Source: Meishania sp964351985
Lineage (GTDB): Bacteria; Bacteroidota; Bacteroidia; Flavobacteriales; Flavobacteriaceae
Length of the DNA: 64,000 nt
Reading direction: 5' to 3'
Assembly: GCA_964351985.1 (NCBI GenBank)
Contig: CAYGPR010000003.1
Span: 62,001-126,000 of the forward strand
The notes under the pieces were generated by a model. That model searched no databases. It was not told where the DNA came from and was given only the letters and a program-made list of their open reading frames with translations. A program made the position numbers and the translations under genes. Below, piece by piece: positions 28,043 through 35,989 of the stretch. The number at the start of each line of letters is the position of its first letter. The stretch's first letter is position 1.

Positions 28043-28690
28043 ATGAAAAAAAGTAAACTACTACTCGCAATTTTGGTGTTGCTCGCCATCAATAGCTACG
28101 GTCAGCAACAACTAGACCTCGCCGAGACCTTTGAAAACGGGAGAATAAAAACCGTAAATAGAAACGTTTCTCTTTACGGAGACAACCAGAATGCATTGGA
28201 AATGGATGCAAGGGACAGCGACGGCTTGGCAATTTTCGAGGGTACCGAATTTGGTACAGGCACTATTGAAATTGAACTTTTAGGAGAGAACAACCCGGGA
28301 AAAAGTTTTATCGGTATCGCTTTTAATATCCAAAATGACAGCACTTATGAAGCCATCTATTTTCGCCCATTCAATTTTGTTGCTGAAGAACAGGTACGAA
28401 AAGACCATATGGTGCAATACATTTTTCACCCTGTATTTACTTGGAGAAAACTACGGGCAGAAAGAACAAGTGAATTTGAGAACGAAATTACCCCTGCTCC
28501 CAATCCTGATGATTGGTTCAAGATAAAAATCAATGTACATGATGAGAAAGTCTCGGTTTACGTAAATGATAGTGCCGAACCGGTTTTGACGGTAGATAGG
28601 TTAAGTGCAACAAAATCAAATAAAATAGGAATGTGGACCGGTTTTGGATCTTCGGGCCGGTTTCGGAATTTAGGTTTGCAACAAGAATAG
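28043..28690 (+). CDS. Exported concanavalin-like (DUF1080-like) beta-sandwich protein
   Basis: 215 residues with a signal peptide (MKKSKLLLAILVLLAIN, ending YGQ). The mature part is a beta-sandwich: GTGTIEIELLGEN, SFIGIAFNIQND, FRPFNF, WFKIKINVHDEKVSVYVND, and a terminal GMWTGFGSSGRFRNL. This resembles DUF1080/3-keto-glycoside hydrolase-like and LamG-like folds. No catalytic residues can be assigned with confidence. It is not clearly linked to iorAB, being 131 bp downstream. Confidence 0.65.
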   Translation: MKKSKLLLAILVLLAINSYGQQQLDLAETFENGRIKTVNRNVSLYGDNQNALEMDARDSDGLAIFEGTEFGTGTIEIELLGENNPGKSFIGIAFNIQNDSTYEAIYFRPFNFVAEEQVRKDHMVQYIFHPVFTWRKLRAERTSEFENEITPAPNPDDWFKIKINVHDEKVSVYVNDSAEPVLTVDRLSATKSNKIGMWTGFGSSGRFRNLGLQQE

Positions 28691-28723
28691 AATCTTTGTA
28701 AAGAACAGTTAATAGCTAAGATA

Positions 28724-30253
28724 ATGCGAATAGTAGTTTTGGTGACTTTTATACTTTTTCAAATATGTCCAATACAGGGTCAGACCTCATTAAAAGAAAT
28801 AAACCTTAAAAACGGAGCGTATAATGTTGGTTTTAAACATTATACAACAATAGATAGCACAAGACTTTATCGAATTGAAAATAACTTTGACAATCAACTC
28901 ATAAATAGGCCAATTCCTGTAAGTATTTGGTATCCAGCCGAAATTAAAAACGGTTATTCAAGGCAATTAGCAGTTTTGGATTATTTGGAGATTCTGAAGG
29001 AAGAGGAAGAATCGAAAAACTTGCCAAACGAGTTATTGTTGGATTGGTTTCCTGACTTAGGGGATACACCGCAAAATAGAGCCCATTTGGCTGAAAAAGT
29101 AAATGCCTTTTCGAATGCCGATTTTCTAGAAGGAAAATTTCCGGTCGTAGTTTATGCAGCAAGCTTTAGAGCCTCATCAATTGAAAATTTTGCCTTGTTC
29201 GAGTATTTGGCAAGTAATGGTTTCATAGTGATATCAAGTCCTTCAAGAGGAACAGATACAAGATTGTTGGAAGGAGGCACAAAAGCTATGGAAACACAAT
29301 CTAGGGATGTAGAATTTCTTTTAAAAGAAATTCATCAGTACGAATCTATAGACTTAGATAGAATAGCACTTATGGGCTTTAGTTTTGGCGGACTTTCCAA
29401 TGCTATAACGATTATGAAAAATAAGAAAATAAGTGCACTGGTGAGCTTGGATGGAACTGAAAGATATAATTATCCTGTACTAGAAAAATCACCTTACTTT
29501 AATTTAGATAGGTTTAATATTCCTTATATCCATTTTGCCCAAAAAGAAATTCCAGAAGAAGTACTTGTTAGTGATAATATATCTGCTGAGCTGAACTATA
29601 AATTCCAACTTTACGATTCATTAAAATATAGCAATGCCTACAGTTACAAATTCCACGACCTAGGACACGACCATTTTGGCACTATTGGTGTTTTATTTAA
29701 ATATAGAGACAAAAGACAGCACAAAAGTGATGATAAAATTATGGCGTCCTACAAACTACTTTCTCAGTACACCTTACAATTTTTAAGTGCCACTTTGAGA
29801 AATGAGGAGAAAGCAATAGAGTTCATTGAAAATAGCCCCGATAAAAATGGTATTTCCGAAACCCTGGTTTCCAAAAAAATGAAAAAATCACTTATAAAAG
29901 AGTTTGATTATAATGATTTCAAGGATTTGGCACTCAATCAGGATCATCGAGATTTAATCCCTTTATACGAAAAAACAGTAGTGAAACATCCAACACTTAC
30001 CCTTGAAGAAGGTATGTTGAACAACCTGGGCATTCGATTATCATTTAACGCTGGAAAGATGGAGCAAGGTATAAATGTCTTTTTATTGGCTGTACATATC
30101 TACCCGAAATCAGCAAATTTATATGATAGCTTAGCCTTGGCATATCTTTACAATCAGGATTTTGAAAATGCTATTACTAACTTCAAGAAATCATTGGAGT
30201 TAGATCCTGCAAATCAGCATGCAATTGATAGATTGAAACAATTAGAGGAATAA
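28724..30253 (+). CDS. Exported alpha/beta hydrolase fused to C-terminal TPR
   Basis: 509 residues with a signal peptide ending near IQGQ (~19). The alpha/beta hydrolase domain (~50-350) resembles the dienelactone hydrolase/PAF-acetylhydrolase group: a nucleophile elbow GFSFGG (near residue 225) and a late His in HDLGHDHFG. Residues ~410-505 hold TPR units (LYDSLALAYLYN, FENAITNFKKSLELDP). The same hydrolase-plus-TPR plan is seen in the serine hydrolase at 35990. Base composition looks more A+T-rich than its neighbours. The substrate is unknown. Confidence 0.75.
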   Translation: MRIVVLVTFILFQICPIQGQTSLKEINLKNGAYNVGFKHYTTIDSTRLYRIENNFDNQLINRPIPVSIWYPAEIKNGYSRQLAVLDYLEILKEEEESKNLPNELLLDWFPDLGDTPQNRAHLAEKVNAFSNADFLEGKFPVVVYAASFRASSIENFALFEYLASNGFIVISSPSRGTDTRLLEGGTKAMETQSRDVEFLLKEIHQYESIDLDRIALMGFSFGGLSNAITIMKNKKISALVSLDGTERYNYPVLEKSPYFNLDRFNIPYIHFAQKEIPEEVLVSDNISAELNYKFQLYDSLKYSNAYSYKFHDLGHDHFGTIGVLFKYRDKRQHKSDDKIMASYKLLSQYTLQFLSATLRNEEKAIEFIENSPDKNGISETLVSKKMKKSLIKEFDYNDFKDLALNQDHRDLIPLYEKTVVKHPTLTLEEGMLNNLGIRLSFNAGKMEQGINVFLLAVHIYPKSANLYDSLALAYLYNQDFENAITNFKKSLELDPANQHAIDRLKQLEE

Positions 30254-30390
30254 CGCAAGCCACTAACAATGGATAAGAAAATTACATATAACTTCCTTTA
30301 AAGTTCATTACGAAGTTCTGATATCTATTGGAGCTAAACAAAATAAAAAAATAGTATTTTAAGGGTGCTTTGTTCTAACTCGTACACAAG

Positions 30391-30957
30391 ATGTTATTCA
30401 GGGAATTTTATAACTCGGTTTTAAATATCGCTATCGCCTCTGATGATAATCTTCCTTTTTCCGTAGAAAAAGTCCATTTTAAAAAAGGGGAACTGATAAC
30501 CCAATATGGTCAGATTGAAGAAGTGGTTTATTTCATTAACACGGGGATTGTTGAAATGAGCATTAAAAGTTATATGACCGAAAAAATAATCGACTTCTTT
30601 TTTGAGAAAGAGCTATTTTGTGGTTTTACTTCTTTCCTGACCCAGCAGCCAACGGATATTCAGATTTTGGCATTAATCGATTGCGAGATGGAAATGATTT
30701 CACATGATAGTTTGATGGGTGCATATGAAACTTCGCTTGAAGCCAACAAATTCGGAAGAATTCTGACCGAACAGGGTTATATCAGAAAATCGAACCGAGA
30801 AAAAAACCTATTGACCAAAACAGCGGAAGAAAGATATGGTGAAATGTTCAAGTCACATTCGAAATACATTTCTTATATACCGGTCAATAAGATTGCCAAA
30901 TACTTGGGCATACACCCTGAAAGCCTTAGTCGGATCCGAAAGAAAATGAATTCCTAA
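30391..30957 (+). CDS. Crp/Fnr-family transcriptional regulator
   Basis: 188 residues. An N-terminal cyclic-nucleotide-binding-like beta barrel (~35-120: FKKGELITQYGQIEEVVYFINTG) is followed by a dimer helix and a short winged-helix (~150-188: VNKIAKYLGIHPESLSRIRKKM). This layout is common in Bacteroidota regulators that do not bind cAMP. The next gene on the strand, an integral membrane hydroxylase 76 bp downstream, has its own -7 element and is a plausible target. Confidence 0.85.
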   Translation: MLFREFYNSVLNIAIASDDNLPFSVEKVHFKKGELITQYGQIEEVVYFINTGIVEMSIKSYMTEKIIDFFFEKELFCGFTSFLTQQPTDIQILALIDCEMEMISHDSLMGAYETSLEANKFGRILTEQGYIRKSNREKNLLTKTAEERYGEMFKSHSKYISYIPVNKIAKYLGIHPESLSRIRKKMNS

Positions 30958-31000
30958 CATAGGTCAAGTCCATTTTTTAGTTTAAGATTTTTACCGCACC

Positions 31001-31008
31001 TAGTTTTG
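31001..31008 (+). promoter_or_regulatory. TAnnTTTG -7 promoter element before the hydroxylase gene
   Basis: TAGTTTTG is an exact match to the Bacteroidota -7 consensus, 25 bp before the ATG at 31034. No TTG is present at the -33 position, so an activator may be needed; the Crp/Fnr-type regulator just upstream is a candidate. Confidence 0.5.
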
Positions 31009-31033
31009 TGGTCTAACATTTTAAACAAAGATC

Positions 31034-31813
31034 ATGGAAACTTTATTGTCAGAATTACCCACTCCCTTAGAAATCTTACTTGACCCTTTATCGCTATATG
31101 TATTGATTACCTATGTGCTATTAATTTTATGGGAAGAGATCTTTCCGGCACGAAAACTCCCAACGGTGAAATTTTGGAGATTGAAGGGCCTTACCTTTTT
31201 CTTTCTATTCTTTTTTATGGCATCCTATCTGCCGATTTTCGTTGACCCTTTTCTCGCCCCGTACCAGCTTCTTGATTTAAGCTCTTTGGGCATTTTACCG
31301 GGTTTGGCAATCGGTCTGGTCGTTTACGAACTGGGCATCTACCTGTACCATATCACCATGCATAAATATGATTTTCTGTGGCGTACTTTTCATCAAGTGC
31401 ATCACAGTGCGGAAAGATTGGATGCATATGGGGCTTTATTTCACAGTCCATTGGATATGATCGGCTTTACGCTTGTGGGCAGCATTACTTTGACCCTGGG
31501 TATAGGATTATCGCCCGAGGTAATCACCATTTTACTTTTTATCATCAATTTTATGGCCTTTTTTCAACACGCGAATATTAAGACACCGCAATGGATCGGG
31601 TATTTAATTCAGCGCCCCGAAAGTCATTCTATTCATCACGGCAGAGGAATCCATAAATACAACTATTCCGATTTACCATTGATAGATATCATTTTTGGCA
31701 CTTTCAAAAATCCGAAAAACTACGAAAAGGAAACGGGTTTTTACAATGGCGCAACTGACCGAATATGGGATATGTTGCTTTTCAAGGATATTAGTTCAAA
31801 GAAAAACAAATGA
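31034..31813 (+). CDS. Sterol desaturase/fatty acid hydroxylase-family membrane protein
   Basis: 259 residues, with several TM helices. The diiron histidine clusters of PF04116 are complete: H106xxxH110, H120xxH123-H124, H179 and H198xxH201-H202. Bacterial members hydroxylate or desaturate lipids, or cleave alkylglycerol ethers; carotenoid hydroxylase CrtZ belongs to a related superfamily but is shorter. The substrate is undetermined. A hairpin terminator follows about 177 bp downstream. Confidence 0.85.
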   Translation: METLLSELPTPLEILLDPLSLYVLITYVLLILWEEIFPARKLPTVKFWRLKGLTFFFLFFFMASYLPIFVDPFLAPYQLLDLSSLGILPGLAIGLVVYELGIYLYHITMHKYDFLWRTFHQVHHSAERLDAYGALFHSPLDMIGFTLVGSITLTLGIGLSPEVITILLFIINFMAFFQHANIKTPQWIGYLIQRPESHSIHHGRGIHKYNYSDLPLIDIIFGTFKNPKNYEKETGFYNGATDRIWDMLLFKDISSKKNK

Positions 31814-32086
31814 GACCGATAAGAATTAAATGGTTCGGTTGGAACCTCAACCATAAAAAGTACCCGAACAAAAAGGAATTAAGTATCAAGTGTACGCATG
31901 ATGCTAACAAATCTAGGTTGTAGAAATTACAACTTCGGAAAATCAAAAAGCGGAACAGGGGTCAAATCCGAGTTCCGTTTGCAAATAAGACCCCTAAAAC
32001 AGCCATTTTAGGGGTTTGTTTCTTCCTCCAAAATAATCGGTAATCGAAGGATATATTTCAGTGAACATATTAGATGGTTTCAACTT
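31814..32086. other. Intergenic region between convergent genes
   Basis: 273 bp with no credible ORF. The only clear structure is the terminator hairpin at 31990-32017. Confidence 0.6.
31990..32017 (+). terminator. Rho-independent terminator between convergent genes
   Basis: Perfect 10-bp stem ACCCCTAAAA with TTTTAGGGGT (31990-31999 and 32006-32015), a 6-base loop, then TTTGTTT. It could serve the hydroxylase gene and, less well, the LuxR gene. Confidence 0.75.
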
Positions 32087-32839
32087 TCATAACCAGCCTG
32101 AATTTTTGCATTTCAGATAAGCTTCCATGGCAGTTTTAGTTCCCATTTTGTCAATTATATTTCTTCGATGCGTGTCTACGGTGTGAACACTGATATAAAG
32201 CTTAGCCGCAATGACCCGACTTGTAAATCCTTCCCAAAGTAAATAAAGAATTTCTTTCTCTCTCTTTGTCAAAATACACTCATGATCGAGTCCTGACTGA
32301 TACATTTGATAAAACTTTTCCCTATTGGGCCCATCATAATCATAACCAAAATGCTGAAATGAAGTTAAACCGGTCAAGTCAATAAGCTTGCCGAGGGTAT
32401 AGCGCATTGCTCCGGCAGAGTCATAAACCAAACCTGTAGTACACTTTAGCAAAACCCTGCCATCAAATGTTTTGTACAAACACTTGAAAACATCTTTCTC
32501 ATTTTGTACACCTGTGGACTTACTGAAAGCTGTCCTTAAATTGGTCATCACCCAATGGTGCAGCGCAGAAAAATTAGACTCATCTACATGGTCATATAAT
32601 AGGGATATATCATTTCGGTTTTTTCGTTCAATCCCAATGATTTTGTTGAAATTTTTCGAAAGTGGTTCCAATTGTGCCCGCTTGCAGTCAATGACATACA
32701 ATGCCTCATTTGGAAACAGGTGGTACCTATCCAATAGATTATCCATGTCAAGTTCTGTTTTCAACGTACCATAGGACTGATTGAGATGATAATGAACTAT
32801 ATCTTTCTTCCAGGTTTGAATGGGGTCAGAATGTCTCAT
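32087..32839 (-). CDS. LuxR-family transcriptional regulator with N-terminal sensor-like domain
   Basis: 250 residues. The C-terminal ~60 residues are a LuxR/GerE helix-turn-helix: LTKREKEILYLLWEGFTSR, then AAKLYISVHTVDTHRRNI. The N-terminal ~180 residues resemble a degenerate PAS domain (ALYVIDCKRAQLEP, then GRVLLKCTTGLVYD). It is transcribed away from the NmrA-like gene across a region with a perfect 9-4-9 palindrome, so it may control that gene and itself. Confidence 0.85.
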   Translation of the reverse strand: MRHSDPIQTWKKDIVHYHLNQSYGTLKTELDMDNLLDRYHLFPNEALYVIDCKRAQLEPLSKNFNKIIGIERKNRNDISLLYDHVDESNFSALHHWVMTNLRTAFSKSTGVQNEKDVFKCLYKTFDGRVLLKCTTGLVYDSAGAMRYTLGKLIDLTGLTSFQHFGYDYDGPNREKFYQMYQSGLDHECILTKREKEILYLLWEGFTSRVIAAKLYISVHTVDTHRRNIIDKMGTKTAMEAYLKCKNSGWL

Positions 32840-32872
32840 ATCTACTAATTTAGAGTTTTCACTATATCCCTA

Positions 32873-32894
32873 AAATACTCATTATTGAGTATTT
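32873..32894. promoter_or_regulatory. Perfect 9-4-9 palindrome between luxR-type and nmrA-type genes, candidate operator
   Basis: AAATACTCA-TTAT-TGAGTATTT. It lies 34 bp upstream of the LuxR start and overlaps the -33 zone of the NmrA-like gene's promoter. Its symmetry fits a dimeric LuxR-type helix-turn-helix. Confidence 0.6.
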
Positions 32895-32914
32895 ACATTC
32901 CAATTTTGTTCTCT

Positions 32915-32922
32915 TAAATTTG
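32915..32922 (+). promoter_or_regulatory. TAnnTTTG -7 element of the NmrA-like gene
   Basis: TAAATTTG matches the Bacteroidota consensus. At 19 bp upstream the -33 is a weak TTTA, overlapping the palindrome's right arm. A transcript beginning near 32929 favours the ATG at 32954 over the one at 32933. Confidence 0.55.
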
Positions 32923-32953
32923 AATTCAATGAATGTTTACAAAAAAATATCCC

Positions 32954-33850
32954 ATGAAAAATATCTTAATTGTTGGTGCCACAGGTAATCTTGGGCCACA
33001 TATTGTAAAGGCCCTAGTTAATAATGGTCATCATTTATCAGCATTGATGCGATCGACAGCCATGGCCGATATTTCTAAAACCCAACCACTCAATGTTCAA
33101 GGTGTGGAACTCTTGGAAGGTAGTTTTGAAGACTACGATAGTCTAAGAAGCGCTTGCCGCAAGAAAGATGTGGTCATCTCTTGTGCCGGGGGAGATCAGA
33201 TCTTGAATCAAATCCATTTGGCCAAGGCAGCGAAGGAAGTCGGTGTAGAACACTTTATTCCGAGTGAATTTGGCATAGATCCCTATATTGCTGAAAAGGG
33301 ATCTTGTGATTTGTTCGATGCCAAGGCCGCCGTACAAGAACAAATAAAAGAAACGGGCATCGGATTCACCCCTATCTATACCAATGGTTTTATGGAATTT
33401 TGGGCTACCGGACTGGGTGAACTTGGAGCGCCTTCCCCGCCAGATCGTGCAAAGGTTTTTGGAAATGGCGATATGTCAGCATATATGACGGCATTGTCAG
33501 ACATCGGACAATATACTGCCGCCATCGTGGAAGACCCGAAAACAATAAATAAAGAAGTCTTAGTTTCTACTACAAATTCTACTCAGAACGAGATGATTTC
33601 TTTGTGGGAGGACATTAGTGGGAAAACCGTAGAAAAAGAATTTGTTTCTGCCGATCAATTAGATGAGATTATTAACACGTCAACTACACCAGACAGCATG
33701 TTGACCAGAATATTCACTCAATTACATCGGTCCGTTTGGATTAAAGGAGAGGCAAATAAAGAAAGGAAAGGGGTATTGAATGCAGTGTCCAGGTATTCGC
33801 ATATTCAACCGGTGAGTTTGAAAGCATATTTGACGAATTTCATTAGTTAA
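32954..33850 (+). CDS. NmrA-like/isoflavone reductase-like NAD(P)-binding protein
   Basis: The start at 32954 (MKNILIVGATGNLGPH) gives 298 residues with the NAD(P) motif VGATGNLG at once, as is usual. Other features are CRKKDVVISCAGG, HFIPSEFGIDPY (family signature) and FDAKAAVQEQIKE, with the reductase-type Lys. Related enzymes reduce aromatic or phenylpropanoid compounds or act as redox sensors. It is the likely target of the divergent LuxR regulator. Confidence 0.82.
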   Translation: MKNILIVGATGNLGPHIVKALVNNGHHLSALMRSTAMADISKTQPLNVQGVELLEGSFEDYDSLRSACRKKDVVISCAGGDQILNQIHLAKAAKEVGVEHFIPSEFGIDPYIAEKGSCDLFDAKAAVQEQIKETGIGFTPIYTNGFMEFWATGLGELGAPSPPDRAKVFGNGDMSAYMTALSDIGQYTAAIVEDPKTINKEVLVSTTNSTQNEMISLWEDISGKTVEKEFVSADQLDEIINTSTTPDSMLTRIFTQLHRSVWIKGEANKERKGVLNAVSRYSHIQPVSLKAYLTNFIS

Positions 33851-34086
33851 GGCCCACCGCTCGCCCATCTCAAACTATCCCTTTTAATTCATAAAAATTA
33901 TCACTTTCGAATAACCCATTCAACAAAGCTCGAAAACCGCTATTTTTTTATATGCAATCGCTTGTAGGCAAATTGCCTTCAACAAGCCTATCAAATCTGA
34001 AATGAAGACAATTCATACATAACAATGCCAAAATGTTGGCGGCGATCCCTATATTAAGCTTTCAAACGAATCCAATTTTATGGAAT

Positions 34087-34953
34087 ATGAATACAGAAAT
34101 ATACAGATGTAAAGTCGGGGACTTTGAATGCACGATATTCAAAGATTTTATGTTCAAATATCTAGCCAAGGATTTTTTCATCAACGCGGATAAGATGGAA
34201 TTGAACGAATCTTTACTAAAGCACAATTTATCACCAGATAATATTCCATCCCCTTTTATAGCAATGTTACTTGAAGACGGAGATAGAAAAATATTGATAG
34301 ACGCAGGTATTGGATATTCAGAAGAATCCATTTTTTTTAGGGGTAAAGAAATCTTTTGGAAAGGTCAGCTAAACTATCTGTTGGAAAAAGAAAATGTTAA
34401 TACAAGAGAAATTACCGATGTTGTAATCACACATTTTCACCCAGATCATATTGGAGGGGTTTTTTCAAGTGAAAACCAGTTGCTTTTTCCTAACGCAACA
34501 TTTCACATGCATCAAAACGAATGGGACTATTGGCATTCTTCAAAATCGGACAATCAACCACCTTTGTTCAAATTTTTCATTGAAAATAATATCACCCCCC
34601 TGAAAAACCAAAATATCAATTTAATTACACAAGACTACCAAGAAATAGGAAAGGACATCATATCCGTTAATGCCGAAGGGCATACGGCAGGACAAATTGC
34701 CTTGATAATTGGTCCAAAAAACGACCAATTACTTTTCATATCAGATGCTTTCCTTCACCCTATTCATATTGAAAGATTAGATTGGCAAACGAACTATGAT
34801 TCAGACCATCAAAAAGCAAAAAATACCAGACTGAAATTATTGGATTTAGCCGATAACGGAAGAATGAAGATTAATGCTTTTCATTTTGATTTCCCCGGTA
34901 TTGGAATAGCTCACAAGGAAAAATCAAATTGGAAATGGGTATATGAAAAATAA
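34087..34953 (+). CDS. Metallo-beta-lactamase-fold hydrolase
   Basis: The start at 34087 (MNTEIYRCKVGDFECTIF) fits the usual beginning of the fold; 34033 would add 18 non-conserved residues. 289 residues, no signal. The zinc motif is H116-F-H118-P-D120-H121, with a later His in EGHTAGQ and an Asp in ISDAFLHP. Family members include lactonases (quorum-quenching type) and thioesterases. The sequence does not decide between them. It stands alone. Confidence 0.85.
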   Translation: MNTEIYRCKVGDFECTIFKDFMFKYLAKDFFINADKMELNESLLKHNLSPDNIPSPFIAMLLEDGDRKILIDAGIGYSEESIFFRGKEIFWKGQLNYLLEKENVNTREITDVVITHFHPDHIGGVFSSENQLLFPNATFHMHQNEWDYWHSSKSDNQPPLFKFFIENNITPLKNQNINLITQDYQEIGKDIISVNAEGHTAGQIALIIGPKNDQLLFISDAFLHPIHIERLDWQTNYDSDHQKAKNTRLKLLDLADNGRMKINAFHFDFPGIGIAHKEKSNWKWVYEK

Positions 34954-35066
34954 AACTGCTTAAAACAGAACAGATAATCCACCAGCCCGATACAGTGGTT
35001 CAAGCGGGCGTAGCGAATTGTACGTTCAGTTGGTTCGGGTTAATGGAGAAAGTCATAAGTGAACCT

Positions 35067-35452
35067 TTACCAAACCCTTACAGGCCATACTACAAGGCCT
35101 TTTATTAGGTTTTTCGATAATAGTTGATAGATACCACGCAAGACCAATAGAAAAATAAACGGTCGCAGTAATTCCGTTGTTGGATCATTAATCAAATGTG
35201 TTGCGGTCGCTCTCACCAAAATTATGGCAATTCCAAAAATTGCGATTTTCAGCGTTTTCGGAATCAATACTAGAATAGCGAATACCAATTCGAATACGCC
35301 AATATAAAAATAGAAGTCATTTGGGTATCCCCCATTTTTAAACATTTCTATAACTTGTGGATTGTCAGTGAGTTTTCCGACACCTGCCAATAAGAATCCC
35401 AAGGAGATTAAAACGCGTAATACACAACTAATGATTAACTTACTTTTTTCAT
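35067..35452 (-). pseudogene. DoxX-family membrane protein gene with a frameshift at its 5' end
   Basis: From codon 35402 (TTG) the frame encodes 111 residues of a four-helix DoxX protein (GFLLAGVGKLTDNP, FELVFAILVLIP). The same frame is open further upstream (KLIISCVLRVLISL) but has no ATG. An ATG at 35450-35452 is one base out of frame. Restoring one A in the A6 run (plus-strand T6, 35444-35449) gives MKKSKLIISCVLRV, a normal DoxX start. It is a homopolymer indel, real or artefact. If the TTG at 35402 is used, the first helix is shortened. Confidence 0.6.
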
Positions 35453-35558
35453 TTCATATAGGCTTTTTAAATTCTTATAAATGTCAAAAAACCTAAGCTG
35501 AAGAAACTGAATTAAACCTGAAAAATAGATGAAATTATAATGAAAGGGGAGGTACACC

Positions 35559-35978
35559 ATGCAGCGAGATGATATTCGAACTTCTGAGACTATTTTCAAT
35601 TCCCGTAATGGAAGTATCATGGTTGAAAATGGAGGTGAAATATTTTTAGAACCCCGTTTGAAAGGTTTTTTTCCGATACTACTCGAAAACACAAATAATG
35701 TTGTAACACGAGATGAACTAATGGCCTTTGTTTGGAAAGTTCTTGTAGTAAGTGATGAATCGGCAACCAAGGCAGCATCTGATTTACGCAAAACTTTGCA
35801 GCGCATAACATTACCAACTTTAAGTTGACTGCCATAAGTAAGCTTGGTTACCAGTTGGAAATTATTGAACCCGATTGTAAAAAAAAAGAATTTTTTTAAA
35901 TTCCTTTTAAAACTAATTGGGTTTATACTACTAATATTGCTGTTCATTATAATACTTGTACGGGCAATCAATTATTAA
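35559..35978 (+). pseudogene. Winged-helix/single-TM regulator gene with two frameshifts
   Basis: The first frame (35559-35828) encodes an OmpR-type winged helix (FLEPRLKGFFPILLEN, then VTRDELMAFVWKV and ATKAASDLRKTL) but stops early. The rest of the wing (KLTAISKLGYQLEIIEP) is in the next frame from about 35822 to 35899. A C-terminal TM helix (GFILLILLFIIILV) resumes in the first frame up to TAA 35978. Corrected, it would be ~138 residues of the ToxR/CadC-like class common in flavobacteria. An unusually good Shine-Dalgarno (GGGGAGG, 35546-35552) precedes the ATG. It ends 11 bp before a serine hydrolase gene. Confidence 0.65.
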
Positions 35979-35989
35979 AAAACACTACA

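Noticed and set aside
30391..30957. Crp/Fnr regulator as a cAMP receptor
   Set aside because: The nucleotide pocket residues of CRP are not visible, and this short form is usual for non-cAMP regulators in the phylum.
35435..35971. Antisense open frame of 178 codons across the winged-helix region
   Set aside because: The plus strand encodes a recognisable winged helix and TM helix, and the antisense product has no family features. The DoxX gene ends before it.
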